Shown: positions 24,732 to 34,574 of the stretch, in pieces
Numbering within the stretch: the first letter of the stretch is position 1
Layout of the letters: each line of letters begins with the position of its first letter
NCBI RefSeq assembly: GCF_030646155.1
Contig: NZ_JAUTDN010000003.1
Location: 124,001 to 188,000 of the forward strand
Reading direction: 5' to 3'
DNA: 64,000 nucleotides
DNA from: Conexibacter sp. CPCC 205762
Lineage (GTDB): Bacteria > Actinomycetota > Thermoleophilia > Solirubrobacterales > Solirubrobacteraceae
Program-made: the position numbers and the translations under genes
The notes under the pieces: model-generated
The model's database searches: none
Seen by the model: the letters and a program-made list of their open reading frames with translations, nothing else
Told to the model about the DNA's origin: nothing

Positions 24732-25598
24732 TCAGGCGGCCGGGATCACCGCGCCTCTGTACTTCTGCTCGATGAATCTTCTGACCTCGTCCGAGCGCAG
24801 CAGTCTCGCCAGCTCGACGATCCGCGGATCGTTCTGCAGGTCGGGCGTCGTCACGAGCAGGTTGACGTTCGGGTTGCCCTCGGCTCTCTCCAGCACGAGC
24901 GCGTCGTCGGCCGGCGACAGGTCGGCCTCCAGCGCGTAGTTGCCGTTGATGACGGCGAGGTCGACGTCGTCGAGCGCGCGCGGCGTCTGCGCCGCCTCGA
25001 CCTCGGTGAAGTCGAGGTCGTGCGGGTTGTCGGCGATGTCGCGCGGCGTCGCCGTCTGGCTCTCGGGGTCCTCGAGTCCGATGATCCCGTTGGCGTCGAG
25101 CAGCCGCAGCGCGCGCGCCTCGTTGGCGGCGTCGTTGGGGATCGCGATCTTCGCGCCGTCGGGGATCGCGTCGACCGATCTGAGCTGCTTGCTGTAGAGC
25201 CCGAGCGGCTCGATGTGGACGTCGGCGACCGAGACGAAGTCGAAGCCGCGCGCTCTCGACTGGTCCTCCAGATAGCCCGGCGTCTGGAAGTAGTTGGCAT
25301 CGACCTGACCCTCGTCGAGCGCGGTGTTCGGCACGACGTAGTCGGTGAACTCTCTGATCTCGAGGTTCAGGCCGGCTCTCTGCGCGAGGTTGTCCTTCAC
25401 GAACTGGAGGATCTCGGCGTGCGGGACCGGCGTCGCGGCGACGCGCAGCGGGTCCGAGGACAGTCTCGCGCCGTCGGCCGCGGTGGTGGAGGCCGCGGCG
25501 GCGGAGCTGGTGGTGGCGGAGTCGTCGTCGCTGCCGCAGGCGGCCAGACCCAGCGCCAGCGCAAGCAACAGGAACGGCAGCAGGGCGATGCGTCGCAT
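24732..25598 (-). CDS. metQ: Methionine ABC transporter substrate-binding lipoprotein
   Basis: A 288-residue NlpA-family lipoprotein. The start at ATG 25598 (second ATG of the frame) is chosen because AAGGGGG lies 8 bases upstream and the signal MRRIALLPFLLLALALGLAAC then begins correctly, with the lipid Cys at 21. Family marks are TPVPHAEILQFVKDNLAQRAGLNLEI region, DANYFQTPGYLE, HIEPLGLYSKQL and IPNDAANEARALRLL. It captures D/L-methionine outside the membrane and hands it to MetI. Downstream lies the SAM-IV riboswitch. Confidence 0.95.
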   Translation of the reverse strand: MRRIALLPFLLLALALGLAACGSDDDSATTSSAAAASTTAADGARLSSDPLRVAATPVPHAEILQFVKDNLAQRAGLNLEIREFTDYVVPNTALDEGQVDANYFQTPGYLEDQSRARGFDFVSVADVHIEPLGLYSKQLRSVDAIPDGAKIAIPNDAANEARALRLLDANGIIGLEDPESQTATPRDIADNPHDLDFTEVEAAQTPRALDDVDLAVINGNYALEADLSPADDALVLERAEGNPNVNLLVTTPDLQNDPRIVELARLLRSDEVRRFIEQKYRGAVIPAA

Positions 25599-25629
25599 CG
25601 AAGAGGCCCCCTTGTGGTGGTGTTGGTGG

Positions 25630-26283
25630 TCAAGCATGGGAGAGGTGGCGCGCGAGCCGGTCGCCGGCGAACTGGATCGCCTGCACGAGCACGACGAGGA
25701 CGACGACGGTCGCGATCGTCACGTCGGTCTCGTAGCGCTGGTAGCCGTAGCGGATCGCGACGTCGCCGAGCCCGCCGCCGCCGACCGCGCCGGCCATCGC
25801 CGAGTAGCCGAGCACGCCGATCGTGGTGATCGTCGCGCCGGCGATGAGCGCCGGCAGCGCCTCCGGCAGCAGCACCTTCCAGACGACCTGGCGGTCGCTC
25901 GCGCCGGCCGCCTGCGCCGCCTCGACGAGCCCGGCGGGGACCTCGCGCAGCGCGCTCTCGACGATCCGCGCGAAGAACGGCACGGTCGCCAGCGTCAGCG
26001 GCACGATCGCGGCGGTCGTGCCGATCGTCGTGCCGACGAGCGCGCGCGTCAGCGGGATCACCGCGATCAGCAGGATGATGAACGGGACCGAGCGGCCGAC
26101 GTTGACGACGAAGCCGAGCAGCGCGTTGACGAGCGGCTGGCGCAGCGCGCCGCGCGGCCCGGTCAGCAGCAGCAGCGCGCCGAGCGCGATCCCGAGCGGG
26201 ACCGTGATCAGCATCGCGACGCCGACCATCGTCAGCGTCTCCTTGGTCGCGTCCCAGATCAGCGGGACGAGGTCGTCGCTCAT
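25630..26283 (-). CDS. metI: Methionine ABC transporter permease
   Basis: A 217-residue permease with five hydrophobic helices. The EAA-like loop EAAQAAGASDRQVVWKVLLP near residue 140 docks the ATPase. VGRSVPFIILLIAVIPLTR near 62 is typical of MetI. A ribosome site GAGGAG precedes ATG 26283. The stop is 31 bases before the metQ start, and the 85-base gap from metN contains a small GTTCC/GGAAC hairpin at 26326-26339. Confidence 0.95.
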   Translation of the reverse strand: MSDDLVPLIWDATKETLTMVGVAMLITVPLGIALGALLLLTGPRGALRQPLVNALLGFVVNVGRSVPFIILLIAVIPLTRALVGTTIGTTAAIVPLTLATVPFFARIVESALREVPAGLVEAAQAAGASDRQVVWKVLLPEALPALIAGATITTIGVLGYSAMAGAVGGGGLGDVAIRYGYQRYETDVTIATVVVLVVLVQAIQFAGDRLARHLSHA

Positions 26284-26368
26284 GGCGCGAGCTCCTCAGC
26301 CGGGAAGGCGAGCCGCCAGGCGAGCGTTCCCGACGGAACCCGAGGCCGCAGGCCGAGCGGTTCCGCGC

Positions 26369-27481
26369 TCACGCGATCGCCTCCTCGGCCGAGCGCGGCG
26401 CCTGCGGGTCGGCGCCGGCGGCGGCGAGCGCGCTGCGCGCGGCGGCGCGCGCCTCGGCGCTGCCGTCGAGCGCGATCCGCAGCCGCGCGACCGGCGTGCC
26501 GCCGACCGGCTCGTAGACGGCCGCGAGCAGCTCCCAGGCGACGCCGGCGGAGCGCAGGGCGGCGCGGATCGGCTCATCGGCGTCGGCGTCGAGCGGCGCG
26601 ACCGCCGCGCGGGCGGCGGGGCCGGTGACGACGAGGTCGAGCAGCTCGCGGCCGTCCGCGGCGCCGGCGGCCCGCGCGGCGCCGGACGCGGCCCGCGCGG
26701 CATCGCCGTCGCCGTCGCCGGGCAGCTCGGCCGGCAGCGCCGGCAACAGCACGCGGCCGAGCGGCGAGGCCGGCCGCGCGGCCGCCTCCGCGAGCGAGCC
26801 GGCGTCGAGCGCGACGCCGTCGCGCAGCAGCACCGCCGCGTCGCACATCTGCTTGACGACCGACAGCTGGTGGGTGACGAGCACGATCGTCAGGCCGAGC
26901 CGGCGATTGAGGTCGCGCAGCAGCGCGAGCACCGACTCGGCCGTCTGCTCGTCGAGCGCGGAGGTCGCCTCGTCGGACAGCAGCACCGACGGCTCGGCGG
27001 CGAGCGCGCGGGCGATCCCGACGCGCTGCTTCTGCCCGCCCGACAGCTGCGAGGGATGCGCGCCCGCCTGATCTGCGAGGTCGACCAGGTCGAGCAGTCT
27101 CAGCGCCCGCTCGCGCCGCTCGCGACGGCCCGCTCCGACGATCTCCAGCGGCAGCGCGACGTTGCCGAGCGCGGTTCGCGAGTTGAGCAGGTTGAAGTGC
27201 TGGAAGACCATCCCGATCCTGCGCCGCTGCGCCCGCAGCGCGGCGCGGCCGAGGCCCGTCAGCTCGACGCCGTCGACCTCGACGCTGCCGGCGGTCGGCC
27301 GTTCGAGGCCGTTGAGGCAGCGGATCAGCGTCGACTTGCCGGCACCGCTGGTGCCGAGCACGCCGAAGACCTGGCCGCGGGGGATCTCCAGGTCGACGCC
27401 GGCCAGCGCGACGACATCGGCGCCGGAGCGGCGGTAGGTCTTGCGCAGGTCGCGCGTGCGGATCGCGAGTTCGTCAGGCAT
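26369..27481 (-). CDS. metN: Methionine ABC transporter ATP-binding protein
   Basis: A 370-residue ATPase. It has Walker A GTSGAGKS near residue 43, Q-loop [11 protein letters not shown], signature [16 protein letters not shown], Walker [13 protein letters not shown] and H-loop VTHQ. The C-terminal NIL domain (about residues 285-355) is the methionine-sensing domain that causes trans-inhibition of MetNI. An Ala/Asp-rich linker near 255-275 is longer than usual. It is the first gene of metNIQ and divergent from hrpA. Confidence 0.95.
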   Translation of the reverse strand: MPDELAIRTRDLRKTYRRSGADVVALAGVDLEIPRGQVFGVLGTSGAGKSTLIRCLNGLERPTAGSVEVDGVELTGLGRAALRAQRRRIGMVFQHFNLLNSRTALGNVALPLEIVGAGRRERRERALRLLDLVDLADQAGAHPSQLSGGQKQRVGIARALAAEPSVLLSDEATSALDEQTAESVLALLRDLNRRLGLTIVLVTHQLSVVKQMCDAAVLLRDGVALDAGSLAEAAARPASPLGRVLLPALPAELPGDGDGDAARAASGAARAAGAADGRELLDLVVTGPAARAAVAPLDADADEPIRAALRSAGVAWELLAAVYEPVGGTPVARLRIALDGSAEARAAARSALAAAGADPQAPRSAEEAIA

Positions 27482-27581
27482 CGAATTTCGAATATAGCCA
27501 AAGCTGATTGCATTTAATGTATTTGATTCTGGACTTCTTTGGTCGAATCAGTGTTCTAGCCGCGCCACCTATCCTGAAACG
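27482..27581. promoter_or_regulatory. AT-rich divergent promoter region (metN / hrpA)
   Basis: These 100 bases are far more AT-rich than their surroundings. On the minus strand TATATT (27491-27496) is a -10-like hexamer only 9 bases before the metN ATG, so a leaderless or very short leader is possible. No riboswitch fold was recognised here. Confidence 0.45.
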
Positions 27582-30500
27582 GTGGCCTCGCAGTCCCCTC
27601 CCGACGCGCCGCTCGCCGAGCTGCGCGCGCGTCTCTCCGACCTCACGATCCGCGACGAGCACCGCCTCAGGCGGCGCTTCGACCGCCTGCGCGGAATCCA
27701 CGGCGACGAGGCGCGCGGCGCCGAGCTGCTGAAGATCGCGCGCGACGTCGAGGAGTCGGAGGCGAGAGTCGCGCGGCGGCGCGCCGCCGTCCCCCAGGTG
27801 ACCTATCCGCCGCAGCTGCCGGTCAGCGCGCGCAAGCAGGAGCTGCTGGAAGCGATCCGCGACAACCAGGTCGTCGTCGTCGCGGGCGAGACCGGCTCCG
27901 GCAAGACGACCCAGCTGCCGAAGATCTGCCTCGAGCTGGGTCGCGGCGTGCGCGGCGCGATCGCCCACACGCAGCCGCGCCGGCTGGCCGCGCGCACCGT
28001 CGCGGAGCGGATCGCCGAGGAGCTGAACGTGCCGCTCGGCGACGCCGTCGGCTACGCCGTCCGCTTCAACGACAAGACGAGCGAGAACACGCTCGTGCGG
28101 CTCGTCACCGACGGCCTGCTGCTGGCGCAGATCCAGCGCGACCCGCTGCTGCGCCGCTACGACACGATCATCGTCGACGAGGCGCACGAGCGCAGCCTCA
28201 ACATCGACTTCCTGCTCGGCTGCATCACGCGGATCCTGCCGAGACGGCCGGAGCTGAAGCTGATCGTCACCTCCGCGACGATCGACCCGCAGCGGTTCGC
28301 CGACCACTTCGGCGGCGCGCCCGTCGTCGAGGTCTCCGGCCGCACCTACCCCGTCGAGGTCCGCTACCGGCCGCTGGCGCTGCCGGGCAGGGACGACGAC
28401 GCCGACGAGGCCGGGGACAGAGCCTCCGCAGCGGACGAGCGCGACCAGATCGATGCGATCGGGGACGCGGTCCAGGAGCTGCGGCGCGAGAGCAAGGGCG
28501 ACGTGCTCGTCTTCCTCTCCGGCGAGCGCGAGATCCGCGACACCGCCGACGCGCTCTCCGGCCGCTTCGGCGACAGACTCGACGTGCTGCCGCTCTACGC
28601 GCGGCTGGCGACCGCCGAGCAGCAGCGCGTCTTCAGAGCGCACAGCAAGCAGCGCGTCGTGCTCGCGACCAACGTCGCCGAGACGTCGCTGACGGTGCCG
28701 GGGATCAGATACGTCGTCGACCCCGGCAGCGCCCGCATCTCCCGCTACAGCGCGCGCCTGAAGGTCCAGCGGCTGCCGATCGAGGCGGTCTCGCAGGCAT
28801 CCGCCGATCAGCGCAAGGGCCGCTGCGGCCGCCAGTCGGACGGGATCTGCATCCGCCTCTACTCAGAGGACGAGTTCGCCGCCCGCCCGCGCTTCACCGA
28901 CCCGGAGATCCTGCGCACCAACCTCGCCAGCGTGATCCTGCAGATGGCGGCGCTGGGGCTCGGCGCGATCGAGGACTTCCCGTTCCTGGAGCCGCCGGAC
29001 AGACGCCAGGTGCGCGACGGCGTGCTGCTGCTGCAGGAGCTGGGGGCGCTGGAGGAGGGCGAGCTGACGCCGCTGGGGCGCAAGCTCGCGGCGCTCCCGG
29101 TCGACCCGCGGCTCGGCCGCATGGTGCTCGAAGGCGACAAGCTCGGCTGCGCCTCGGAGGCGATCGTGATCGCGGCGGCGCTGTCGATCCAGGACCCGCG
29201 CGAGCGGCCCAGCGAGCTGCAGGCGCAGGCCGACCAGCAGCACGCCCGCTTCAGAGACGACCACTCCGACTTCACCGCCTTCCTGAACGTCTGGAGCTAC
29301 CTGAGGGAGCAGCAGAGAGCGCTCTCCAACTCGCAGTTCCGCAAGCGGCTGAAGAGAGAGTTCCTGCACTACCTGCGCGTGCGCGAGTGGCAGGACCTCG
29401 CCGGCCAGCTGCGCGAGGCGGCGAGAGGCGTCGGCGTGACGCTCAACCAGCAGCCGGCCGAGCAGGTGGAAGTGCACAGAGCCCTGTTGGCGGGTCTGCT
29501 GTCGCACGTCGGCGTCAAGGAGGCGAGCGCGAGAAGAGGGCGCGGCTCGGAGTACCTCGGCGCGCGCGGGGCGAGATTCGCGATCTTCCCCGGCTCCGGC
29601 CAGTCGCGCAGACAGCCGAGCTGGGTGATGGCGGCGGAGCTGGTCGAGACGTCGCGGCTGTGGGGCCGGGTCGTCGCGCGGATCGACCCGGAGTGGGTCG
29701 AGCCGCTCGCCGAGCACCTCGTCAGACGCTCGCACTCCGAGCCGCGCTGGGAGAAGAGACGGGCCGAGGTCGTCGCGACCGAGCGCGTCACGCTCTACGG
29801 GCTGCCGATCGTCGCCGGCCGCACCGTCTCCTACGCGAAGATCGACCCGCTGCTCGCGCGCGAGCTGTTCATCCGCCGCGCGCTGGTCGAGGAGGAGTGG
29901 CAGACGCGCCACCACTTCTTCCACGACAACCGCCAGCTGATCGAAGAGCTGGAGGAGCTGGAGCACAGAGCCCGCCGCCGCGACATCATCGCCGGCGACG
30001 AGGTCCTCTACGCCTTCTACGACAACCGCGTCCCGGCCGACGTCGTCTCCGGCGCGCACTTCGACAGATGGTGGAAGAAGGCCCGCCAGCGCGAGCCGAG
30101 ACTGCTGACCTTCACGCGCGAGCTGCTGGTCGACAGCGAGGCGGCGGCCGGCGCGCTCGACGAGCGGGCGCGGCCGGAGCAGTGGCGGCAGGGGCGGCTG
30201 GAGCTGCCGCTGACCTACCACTTCGAGCCCGGCGCCGAGCACGACGGCGTGACCGCGCACGTGCCGCTGGCGGCGCTGGCCGGGCTGCGCGCGCAGGGGT
30301 TCGAGTGGCTCGTGCCGGCCTTCCGGCTCGACCTCGTCACGACACTGATCCGCTCGCTGCCGAAGGAGCTGCGGCGGCCGCTCGTGCCGGTGCCGGACGT
30401 CGCCGCGCAGGTCGTCGCGGCGCTGACGCCGGAGGAGGTCGCGAGCGCTCCGCTGCTCGACACGATCGCCGCGAAGATCGGCCAGCTGCGCGGGGTGCGC

Positions 30501-31550
30501 GTGGCGGCGACCGACTTCGACCGCTCGCGCCTGCCGGCGTGGCTGCGGATGCGCTTCCGGATCGAGGACGAGAGAGGCGGCCGGATCGCCGAGGGCGACG
30601 ACCTCGAGGCGCTGCGCGCGCAGGTGCGGCCGCGGCTGCAGGCGCAGCTGACGAGAACGGCCGGCTCGTCGCTGGAGAGAAGCGGGCTGACGAGCTGGAC
30701 GCTCGGGGCGCTGCCGCGCGAGGTCGAGCTGCCCGGCAGCGGCGGGATGGCGAAGGCCTACCCGGCGCTCGTCGAGGAGTCCGCCAGATCGGTCGGCGTG
30801 CGCGTCTTCGACGCGCCCGGCCAGCAATGGGTCGCGATGCGCGCCGGCACCCGCCGGCTGCTGCTGCTGTCGATCCCGGCAGCGACGCTGAGACATGTCC
30901 AGCAGCGCCTCTCGCCGCAGGTCGCGCTGGCGCTGGCGGCCGCGCCCGACGGCGCCGCCGCGGTGCTCGCCGACTGCCTCAACGCCGCCGCCGACGAGCT
31001 GACGACCGAGGCCGGCGGCCCGGCCTGGGACGCCGCCGCCTTCGCGCGGCTGCGCGACCACGTCGCCGGCGAGCTGAGCGACCGGACGCTCGCGCTGGTG
31101 CAGCAGGTCGCGCGGATCCTCGACCTCCAGCGCCAGGTGATGGACCGGATCGTCGCGCTCTCGGCGCCGCAGTTCGAGGCCGTCCGGCTCGACGTCGCGC
31201 GCCAGCTCGGCCGGCTCGTCCACCCCGGCTTCGTCGCCGCCACCGGCGCCGCCCGCCTGCCCGACGTCGAGCGCTACCTGCGCGGCGCGCTCCACCGGCT
31301 GGAGCGCGTCCCCGACCACCGCGCCGCCGACGCCGACCGCATGAAGGCCGTCCACGAGCTGGAGACGGCGCTCGCCGAGCGGCGCAGAAGCTGGCCCCCG
31401 GGCCGCCCGCTGCCGCCGGCGCTGTTCGAGGCGACCTGGCTGCTGGAGGAGCTGCGCATGAGCCACTTCGCCCAGCCGCTCGGCGTCAGAGGCCAGGTCT
31501 CCTCCAAGCGCGTCCGCAGACTGCTCGCGGAGGCGTGGGCGGCGGGGTAG
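27582..31550 (+). CDS. hrpA: ATP-dependent RNA helicase HrpA
   Basis: A 1322-residue DEAH-box helicase of full HrpA length. Walker A GETGSGKT is at 102-109, DEAH at 199-202 and SAT at 231-233. Motif VI QRKGRCGRQSDG lies near 408. Winged-helix, ratchet and OB regions follow to about 800, and a long C-terminal DUF3418 domain fills the rest. HrpA unwinds RNA and, in E. coli, rescues stalled or collided ribosomes. The start is GTG 27582. Many arginines in the second half are encoded by AGA. Confidence 0.96.
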   Translation: MASQSPPDAPLAELRARLSDLTIRDEHRLRRRFDRLRGIHGDEARGAELLKIARDVEESEARVARRRAAVPQVTYPPQLPVSARKQELLEAIRDNQVVVVAGETGSGKTTQLPKICLELGRGVRGAIAHTQPRRLAARTVAERIAEELNVPLGDAVGYAVRFNDKTSENTLVRLVTDGLLLAQIQRDPLLRRYDTIIVDEAHERSLNIDFLLGCITRILPRRPELKLIVTSATIDPQRFADHFGGAPVVEVSGRTYPVEVRYRPLALPGRDDDADEAGDRASAADERDQIDAIGDAVQELRRESKGDVLVFLSGEREIRDTADALSGRFGDRLDVLPLYARLATAEQQRVFRAHSKQRVVLATNVAETSLTVPGIRYVVDPGSARISRYSARLKVQRLPIEAVSQASADQRKGRCGRQSDGICIRLYSEDEFAARPRFTDPEILRTNLASVILQMAALGLGAIEDFPFLEPPDRRQVRDGVLLLQELGALEEGELTPLGRKLAALPVDPRLGRMVLEGDKLGCASEAIVIAAALSIQDPRERPSELQAQADQQHARFRDDHSDFTAFLNVWSYLREQQRALSNSQFRKRLKREFLHYLRVREWQDLAGQLREAARGVGVTLNQQPAEQVEVHRALLAGLLSHVGVKEASARRGRGSEYLGARGARFAIFPGSGQSRRQPSWVMAAELVETSRLWGRVVARIDPEWVEPLAEHLVRRSHSEPRWEKRRAEVVATERVTLYGLPIVAGRTVSYAKIDPLLARELFIRRALVEEEWQTRHHFFHDNRQLIEELEELEHRARRRDIIAGDEVLYAFYDNRVPADVVSGAHFDRWWKKARQREPRLLTFTRELLVDSEAAAGALDERARPEQWRQGRLELPLTYHFEPGAEHDGVTAHVPLAALAGLRAQGFEWLVPAFRLDLVTTLIRSLPKELRRPLVPVPDVAAQVVAALTPEEVASAPLLDTIAAKIGQLRGVRVAATDFDRSRLPAWLRMRFRIEDERGGRIAEGDDLEALRAQVRPRLQAQLTRTAGSSLERSGLTSWTLGALPREVELPGSGGMAKAYPALVEESARSVGVRVFDAPGQQWVAMRAGTRRLLLLSIPAATLRHVQQRLSPQVALALAAAPDGAAAVLADCLNAAADELTTEAGGPAWDAAAFARLRDHVAGELSDRTLALVQQVARILDLQRQVMDRIVALSAPQFEAVRLDVARQLGRLVHPGFVAATGAARLPDVERYLRGALHRLERVPDHRAADADRMKAVHELETALAERRRSWPPGRPLPPALFEATWLLEELRMSHFAQPLGVRGQVSSKRVRRLLAEAWAAG

Positions 31551-31587
31551 AACCTTTGGCACCAGCGAGCGAACGAGGAGACGGCCG

Positions 31588-31992
31588 ATGCTGTTCGGCA
31601 AGGAGCACGTGAAGCGCTACGAGGAGACCGACGGCGCCGAGGGCCACGACTGGCAGGGGACGACGGCGCTGATCCTGACGACGACCGGCCGCAAGTCGGG
31701 CGAGGCGCGCAGAACGCCGCTGATCTACCAGCGCGACGGCGACGCGGTCCTGATCGTCGCCTCCAGAGGCGGCGACCCGCAGCCGCCGCAGTGGTACCTC
31801 AACCTGAGCGAGAACCCGCAGGTCGGGGTGCAGATCGAGGACGACAGATTCAGCGCCCGCGCCCGCACCGCCAGCGACGACGAGAGAACGAGATGGTGGC
31901 CGCTGATGACGGCGACCTGGCCGGCCTACGACGAGTACCAGACGAAGACCGACCGGCCGATCCCGATCGTCGTGCTGGAGCGGGAGGGCTGA
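31588..31992 (+). CDS. Deazaflavin (F420)-dependent nitroreductase family protein (DDN-like)
   Basis: A 134-residue split-barrel protein. TTGRKSGEARRTPLIYQRDG near residue 33 is the F420-binding signature of the DDN/Rv3547 family. WYLNLSENPQVGVQI near 68 matches as well. Family members use reduced F420 to reduce quinones or nitro compounds. The start at ATG 31588 is preceded by GAGGAG. It sits alone after hrpA, on the same strand. Confidence 0.9.
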   Translation: MLFGKEHVKRYEETDGAEGHDWQGTTALILTTTGRKSGEARRTPLIYQRDGDAVLIVASRGGDPQPPQWYLNLSENPQVGVQIEDDRFSARARTASDDERTRWWPLMTATWPAYDEYQTKTDRPIPIVVLEREG

Positions 31993-32013
31993 CCTGAGCG
32001 GCCGCCCTCCCGC
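31980..32013. terminator. Hairpin between convergent genes
   Basis: GCGGGAGGGC-like left arm (31980-31989) pairs perfectly with 32004-32013 around a 14-base loop that contains the stop codon of the DDN-like gene. Confidence 0.6.
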
Positions 32014-32027
32014 TGCTCAGCGCGGCG

Positions 32028-34460
32028 CTACCTGACCGTCACCACGCGCACGGTGAGCGTGCGCGTGTTGCCGGTCTTGTCGTAGGTCGAGACCTTCAGG
32101 CGGTAGCTGCCCTTCGGCAGCTTCGCCGTCTTGACCGTCAGGCTCCAGCTCGACGAGCCCTTCGCCGGGATCGCGATGCCGGTCGTGCGCGGCAGCGGCT
32201 TGCTGAGCAGGCCGCGGGCCGTCACGAAGCGGGCCTTGCCCTTGCCGGCGAGGCGGAACAGCTGCACCGACGTTCTCGCGACGCCGCCGGAGGCGACGCC
32301 CTTGCCGCCCGCGCAGCCGCTGTCGGTCGCGCTGCCGGAGAGGCGCAGCGTCGTGCCGGCACGCGCGACGCGCGTCAGCTTGACGGTCGGCTTGGTCGTG
32401 TCGACGCACGCCTTGCCGGTCGTCGGGGCGCTCGTGACGGGGACGTCGACGATCGGGCCGGGCGGGGTCGACGGCGGGCCGTCGGGGCCGGGCACGACCG
32501 TCTCCTTGTCGCCGACCGGATCCGGCTGCGGGCCGGAGACCGCGCCGCCGCCCGGGGCCGCCGGCAGCGGCGACTCCTGGAACATCACGTCGGCGAGCTG
32601 GATCGAGCCGAGCGCGGGCGTGCCGCTGCCGGGCTGGCCGAAGCCGAGCTCGACCGCGACGACTCTCGTCAGGTTGACTCTGCCGAAGGCGGTCAGCGGA
32701 ATGCGAACGCCGTTGAGCACGATGTGCTGGTACGTTCTGCCGATCGACGGCTCCAGCGCCGTCGACCAGCGCGCGACGTTGGTCGTCCCGCTGGTGCCGG
32801 AGGCGTCGGTCACCGTGACGGTGAAGTCCTGCGTGACCGCGTTCGGCGTGTAGCCGTCGCCAGCCGGGTTGCGCGGGTCGTTGCGGTTGATCGCGGTGCG
32901 CAGGTCGAGCACGCCGTAGGCCGACAGGTCGACCGGGGCGCCGGCACGGCCGGGACGCACCGTCAGCTTCGCCGGGCCGTCCCAGGCGACGTTGAACTGG
33001 TTGCCCTTGGAGCGGTTGAGCGCGCCTTCGGGGCAGAGCGGGTAGCTGGTCGGGAACGTCGGGCCCTGGCGGTAGGCGAGGTCGTTCGGGTTGCAGACCT
33101 GGAAGGCCGTCAGCCCGGACGGGGTGATCGGGCCGCCGGAGGCGGTCGTCGTCGTCAGCGTCGCGTCGAACGGGGTCGGGACGCCGCCGGTCGACGGGTC
33201 GGGCTGCGGGTCCAGCAGCGACTTCGGTCTGAGCAGGTCGAAGCGCTTGCTCAGCGGCGCGACGTAGGAGGTCTTGACCTCCTCGGCCAGGCCCTTGCCG
33301 CTCTCCAGCGGCGCGGCCGTCTCCTGCAGCGTGACCTCGCCGGTCATGACCGGGTCGAACGCTCTCTCGTTGCCGACGTAGCGGCGCATGAACGAGTTCA
33401 TCAGCGCCGCGCCGACGCGACGCTGGTCGGCCGGCGTCAGGCGCGCGGAGGTGTCGAGGCCGCGCGAGCAGGCCGGGTCGGTCGTCGAGCCGAAGTCGTC
33501 CTGGGTCCAGACGGTGTTGTAGAAGTTGTGGTTCGTGCCCTGCACGTACCACTGCACCTTCGCGAACGTGTCCGTCGTCTGGCCGGTGTCGGTCGGGTAC
33601 TTCGCGTTCTCGAAGAAGCGCGCGCCCTGCAGCGTCGAGACGTCGCCGTCGCAGGCCGGCAGCAGCACGCCGTAGTTGGTCCCGTACGGCATCTTGTTCG
33701 CTGTGTAGTTGACCGGCGCCAGCGCCAGCACGCCCGCCAGCGAGATTCTCTGGAAGCCGCTTCTGACTCTCAGGTTGCGCGTGTAGCCGATGAAGTCGGT
33801 GACGGCGTCGCCGCCGCGCGAGTGGCCCATCAGGCCGATGCCCTCGGCGAAGTTCAGTCTGCCGACGAGCTTGGTGCCGACCGTGTGGTCGGGCTCGCCC
33901 GCGACGTAGGGCCCGGCGGCGTTGTTCCAGCGCCACAGCAGCTCGAGGTTGGCCTGGATGATCTGCGAGCGCGCGTTGGCGCCGCCGTCTCTCCAGTTGT
34001 TGTCGAAGTTGCTCGTGTTGGCCTCGAGGCTCATCACGGTGTAGCCGTGGCTGGCGAGGTTCTTCGCCATGTAGTCGTAGCCGCCGTAGGAGCGCACGTC
34101 GGACTGCGTCGGCGTGCCGTCGGGATCGGTGACGTCGTCGCAGATCTGTCTCGGCGCCGTCGGCGTGCCGATGCAGACGCCGTGACGGCCGTGGACGAAC
34201 ACGACGATGTCGGCGAAGTCGACGTCGTCGGCGTAGGTGATCGAGCCGCGCAGCGGCACCGGCGTCGTGCTGACGCCGTCGGCCAGCGTCAGCAGCATGC
34301 TGCCGGCCTCGTAGTCGATCTTCTTGGTCGGGTGGGGACCGGCCGCGAGCGGGTCGGGAACGTCCGCGGCGGACGCGGCCGACGCGCTCAGCGAGAGCGC
34401 GGCGACTGCGGCGGTGGCGGCTGCGAGCAGCCGCGCAGGGGTGAGTGCGAACCTGCGCAA
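32028..34460 (-). CDS. Large secreted alpha/beta-hydrolase
   Basis: 810 residues from TTG 34460. No ATG or GTG is placed before the signal peptide, and GGAAAGG lies 6 bases upstream of the TTG. The signal runs to about residue 33 (ATAAVAALSLSASAASA). The hydrolase domain has the oxyanion loop VVFVHGRHGVCIG, nucleophile elbow GLMGHSRGG, and a late His in QGTNHNFYNT. Long extracellular sandwich-like segments follow. The C-terminus (about 700-810) is an Ig-like domain (LTRVARAGTTLRLSGSATD). The substrate is unknown; a polymer or polysaccharide ester is plausible. AGA arginine codons are common. Confidence 0.8.
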   Translation of the reverse strand: MRRFALTPARLLAAATAAVAALSLSASAASAADVPDPLAAGPHPTKKIDYEAGSMLLTLADGVSTTPVPLRGSITYADDVDFADIVVFVHGRHGVCIGTPTAPRQICDDVTDPDGTPTQSDVRSYGGYDYMAKNLASHGYTVMSLEANTSNFDNNWRDGGANARSQIIQANLELLWRWNNAAGPYVAGEPDHTVGTKLVGRLNFAEGIGLMGHSRGGDAVTDFIGYTRNLRVRSGFQRISLAGVLALAPVNYTANKMPYGTNYGVLLPACDGDVSTLQGARFFENAKYPTDTGQTTDTFAKVQWYVQGTNHNFYNTVWTQDDFGSTTDPACSRGLDTSARLTPADQRRVGAALMNSFMRRYVGNERAFDPVMTGEVTLQETAAPLESGKGLAEEVKTSYVAPLSKRFDLLRPKSLLDPQPDPSTGGVPTPFDATLTTTTASGGPITPSGLTAFQVCNPNDLAYRQGPTFPTSYPLCPEGALNRSKGNQFNVAWDGPAKLTVRPGRAGAPVDLSAYGVLDLRTAINRNDPRNPAGDGYTPNAVTQDFTVTVTDASGTSGTTNVARWSTALEPSIGRTYQHIVLNGVRIPLTAFGRVNLTRVVAVELGFGQPGSGTPALGSIQLADVMFQESPLPAAPGGGAVSGPQPDPVGDKETVVPGPDGPPSTPPGPIVDVPVTSAPTTGKACVDTTKPTVKLTRVARAGTTLRLSGSATDSGCAGGKGVASGGVARTSVQLFRLAGKGKARFVTARGLLSKPLPRTTGIAIPAKGSSSWSLTVKTAKLPKGSYRLKVSTYDKTGNTRTLTVRVVTVR

Positions 34461-34574
34461 GGAGGGCCTTTCCGGATCGAGGGAGGTCCTTCTTAGCCCA
34501 GGCCCGGAAGCTGCGCAAAAGCTCCCGCGCAAGTTGGGACCGGCGGTCGAAACGAGGTCGCGGGGGTTCGGACA

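Noticed and set aside
27482..27581. A second SAM riboswitch before metN
   Set aside because: None of the conserved SAM-I or SAM-IV core sequences occur in this AT-rich spacer.
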